Assembly: GCF_051401765.1 (NCBI RefSeq)
Contig: NW_027480504.1
Span: 1,240,001 to 1,304,000, forward strand
DNA length: 64,000 nt
From: Calliopsis andreniformis
Lineage: Eukaryota > Arthropoda > Insecta > Hymenoptera > Andrenidae
Direction: 5' to 3'
The position numbers were made by a program, and so were the translations under genes. The notes below the pieces were generated by a model. The model saw only the letters and a list, made by a program, of their open reading frames with translations. It made no database searches and was not told where the DNA came from. Positions 61,951 through 64,000 of this stretch are shown one piece after another; within the stretch, counting starts at the first letter, position 1; each line of letters opens with the position of its first letter.

Positions 61951-64000
61951 AATTCTCAATCCTCAATCCTCAGTCCTCAATCCACAATCCTCAATCCTCA
62001 AACCTCAATCGTCAATCGTCAGCCCTCGTCCTCAATCCTCAACACTCAAACCTCAATTCTCAATATTCAATCATTAATACTCAATCTTCAATCCTCAATC
62101 CTCAATCTTCAATCCACAATCCTCAATTCTCAGTCCTCAATACTCAATCCTCAATCGTCAATCCTCAATCCCCAATCCTCAATCCTCAATCCTCGATCCT
62201 CAATCCTCAATCCTCAATCCTCAATCTTCAATCGTCAATACTCAATCTTCAATCCTCAATCCTCAATCCTCAATCCTCTATGCTCAATCCTCAATCCTCA
62301 ATCCTCAACCATCGATCTTCAGTCCTCAATACTCAATCTGCAATCCTCAGTCCTCAATCCTCAATCCTCAATCCTCATTCTTCAATCCTCAATGCCCAGT
62401 CCTCAATCTTCAATCCTCAATCCTCAATCCTCGATTCTCAACCTCAATCCTCAATCCTCAATCTTCAATCCTCAATCTTCAATCCTCAATGCTCAATCTT
62501 CAATCCTCAATCCTCAATTCTCAATCCTCAATGCTCAATACTCAATCGTCAATCCTCAATCCCCAATCCTCAATCTTCAATCCTCAATCCTCAATCCTCA
62601 ATCCTGAATCCTCAATCTTCAATCCTCAATACTTAATCTTCAATCCTCAATCTTCAATCCTCAATCCTCAGTCCTCAATCCTCAACCCTCAACCTTCAAT
62701 CCTCAATACTCAAACTGCAATCCTCAATTCTCAGTCCTCACTCCTCAATCCTCATTCTTCAATCCTCAATGCCCAGTCCTCAATCTTCAATCCTCAATCC
62801 TCAATCCTCAATTCTCAATCCTCAATCCTCAGTCCTCAATCCACAATCCTCAATCCCCAATCCTCAATCTTCAATCCTCGATCCTCAATCCTCAATCCTC
62901 AATCCTCAATCTTCAATCGTCAATACTCAATCTTCAATCCTCAATGCTCAATCCTCAATCCTCAATCCTCAGTCCTCAATCCACAATCCTCAATCCTCAA
63001 ACCTCAATCCTCAATCGTCAGCCCTCGCCTCAATCCTCAACACTAAATCCTCAATACTCAATCTTCAATCATCAATACTCAATCTTCAATGCTCGATCCT
63101 CAATCTTCAATCCTCAATCCTCAATCTTCAATCCTCAATCCTCAATCCTCGATTCTCATTCCTCAATCCTCAATCGTCAATCCTCAATCCTCAGACCTCA
63201 AACATCAATACTCAACCCTCAGTCCTCGTCCTCAATCCACAACACTCAATCCACAACCCTCAATCCTCAATCCTCAATCCTCAATCCTCAGTCCTCAGTC
63301 CTCAGTCCTCAAACCTCAATCCTCAACCCTCAGCCCTCATCCTCCATCCTCGATACTCAATCATCAATCCTCAATCTTGGATCCTCATTATTCAATCTTC
63401 AATCCTCAATCCTCAATCCTCAATCCTCAATCCTCAATCCTCAATCCTCAGTGATCAATACTCAATCTTCAATACTCAATCCTCAATCCTCAATCCTCAA
63501 TCCTCAATCCTCATTCCTCAATTCTCAACCCTCAATCCTCAGTCCACAAACCTTAATCCTGAATCCTCAATCCTGAATCCCCAAACTTCAGCCCTCAGTC
63601 CTCAACAATCAGTTGTCAATCCTCAATCCTCAATGGAATATCATCAATTCACAGTTTTCAATACTCAACACTCAATCTGCAATCTTCAAATCTCTATCCA
63701 CAAACATCAATTCTCATCACTCAACACTCAACACTCCGTCCCCAACCCTCAATCTTCAATCCTCAATCCTCAATACTCAATCCTCAATCCTCAAATTTCA
63801 ATCCTCAATACTCAATCTTCAATCCTCAATACTCAATCCTCAATCCTCAATCCTCAGTCCTCAATCCACAATCCTCAATCCCCAAACCTCAATCGTCAAT
63901 CGTCAGCCCTCGTCCTCAATCCTCAACACTCAATCCTCAATCCTCAATATTCAATCATCAATACTCAATCTTCAATACTCAATCCTCAATTCTCAATCCT
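61951..64000. repeat. Right-edge satellite, mosaic of known pieces
   Basis: About 62,530-62,760 is related to 25,109-25,340 (CAACCTTC, CTCAAACTGCAATCC, CTCACTCC). Two extra 6-bp slips occur: TCAACC near 62,440 and CTCGCCTCAATCC near 63,025. A block of mixed type lies at 63,636. The array continues past the edge. Confidence 0.85.
63636..63725 (+). repeat. 90-bp diverged block, A/C intermediate, copy 50
   Basis: GGAATATCATCAATTC combines the GAATAT of type A with the ATCATC of type C, and TTTTCAATACTCAACAC is unlike either. It may be near the ancestor of type C. Confidence 0.88.

Larger units (their letters stand above)
1..64000. repeat. Heptanucleotide satellite array (TCAATCC)n, whole window
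   Basis: Every line of the window is made of TCAATCC units or one- to three-base variants, all in the same orientation. The + strand has almost no G, and the complement has a GG doublet about every 7 bp. The array runs off both window edges, so its total length is unknown. Three units equal 21 bp, which reads as the codons CAA TCC TCA ATC CTC AAT CCT in all three + frames, so long stop-free frames arise without selection. The complement gives one TGA per 21 bp in each frame. Open frames end where rare variants such as CTGAATCC or CTTAATC fall in frame. I found no promoter, splice, tRNA, rRNA or transposon signal. A satellite in eukaryotic heterochromatin is the likely setting; the species is not determinable from this sequence. 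Confidence 0.98.

Noticed and set aside
1089..63725. The 50 blocks as CRISPR repeats or an inserted mobile element
   Set aside because: Blocks are made of in-phase diverged heptamers, spacing is irregular (259 bp to over 5 kb), flanks are satellite, and there are no terminal repeats or target-site duplications.
1..64000. Telomere repeat, since the complement can be read as TTGAGGA, a 7-mer like plant TTTAGGG
   Set aside because: It differs from TTTAGGG at two of seven positions throughout, is highly variable, and has multi-kb higher-order structure, unlike telomerase-made DNA. A subtelomeric location remains possible but unproven.
1..64000. CENP-B box or other known centromere motif
   Set aside because: No CGGG-containing box with the required spacing was seen. 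The + strand has almost no G outside the GTC-containing units.
1..64000. Low-quality or artificial sequence
   Set aside because: Shared private variants, nested duplications and conserved block types are what real satellite evolution gives. Local misassembly of near-identical copies is still possible and cannot be excluded from the sequence alone.

Overview
The whole 64 kb window is one tandem-repeat (satellite) array. It is built from a 7-bp unit, TCAATCC on the given strand (GGATTGA on the other), with point variants such as TCAATCT, TCAATAC, TCAGTCC, TCAACCC, TCAATTC, TCAATGC, TCAAACC, TCATTCT and TGAATCC. I see no gene, RNA gene, transposon, CRISPR array or other non-satellite sequence. 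The given strand is almost free of G and the repeat runs in the same direction from end to end. This is what heterochromatic satellite of a eukaryotic chromosome looks like (centromeric, pericentromeric, subtelomeric or sex-chromosome). Nothing in the window identifies the species, and I do not name one.

The long open frames on the + strand (up to 1,259 codons) come from the repeat. Seven is not a multiple of three, so three units (21 bp) read as the same seven codons in every + frame (peptide QSSILNP, repeated) with no stop. The complement carries one TGA per 21 bp in every frame. No coding features are reported.

The real structure lies above the heptamer. (1) A 90-bp block of strongly diverged heptamers, running from GAATAT or GAGTAT to CACTCAAC and holding the near-invariant core CTATCCACAAACATCAATTC, recurs about 50 times. 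I sort the copies by diagnostic bases into types A (GAATATACTC), B (GAATATCC, AATAAACAA, AGATCT), B' (CGAATATCC, AGATCT), C (GAGTATCATC), D (ACAGAATATCC, CACAGG) and E (GAATTCT, ATGGTTC). They often follow in the order A-B-C-B'. (2) A roughly 146-bp module ends in CGTCAGTCCCCGTC and CAAACATG. It occurs 12 times in full, plus 5 shortened versions. (3) Large segments of 1 to 5.5 kb are copied at over 99% apparent identity, at offsets of about 5.58, 6.70, 13.7, 3.4 to 3.7, 1.90, 8.17, 10.07, 18.2 and 36.5 kb. Shorter tandem duplications have offsets of 84, 566, 727, 803 and 825 bp.

Layout: 1-8,210 holds two copies of a 2.6-kb segment separated by 2.95 kb. Two copies of a 4.8-kb segment lie at 8,460-13,255 and 15,155-19,950. 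The stretch 19,951-25,890 mixes A, B, C and B' trains with a 1.9-kb-offset duplication. A 5.5-kb segment at 25,890-31,390 recurs at 39,588-45,075, and between them lie a 3.4 to 3.7-kb tandem duplication and local 727- and 84-bp duplications. The stretch 46,430-51,350 is the most divergent and least duplicated part. A copy of the 35-38 kb segment (53,319-56,285), an 825-bp tandem duplication and an internally deleted copy of the 38-42 kb region (58,523-61,950) follow, and the array runs off the right edge. The pattern fits repeated unequal exchange and segmental amplification of an old, diverged heptamer array. That history is inferred; the repeats themselves are read directly from the sequence.
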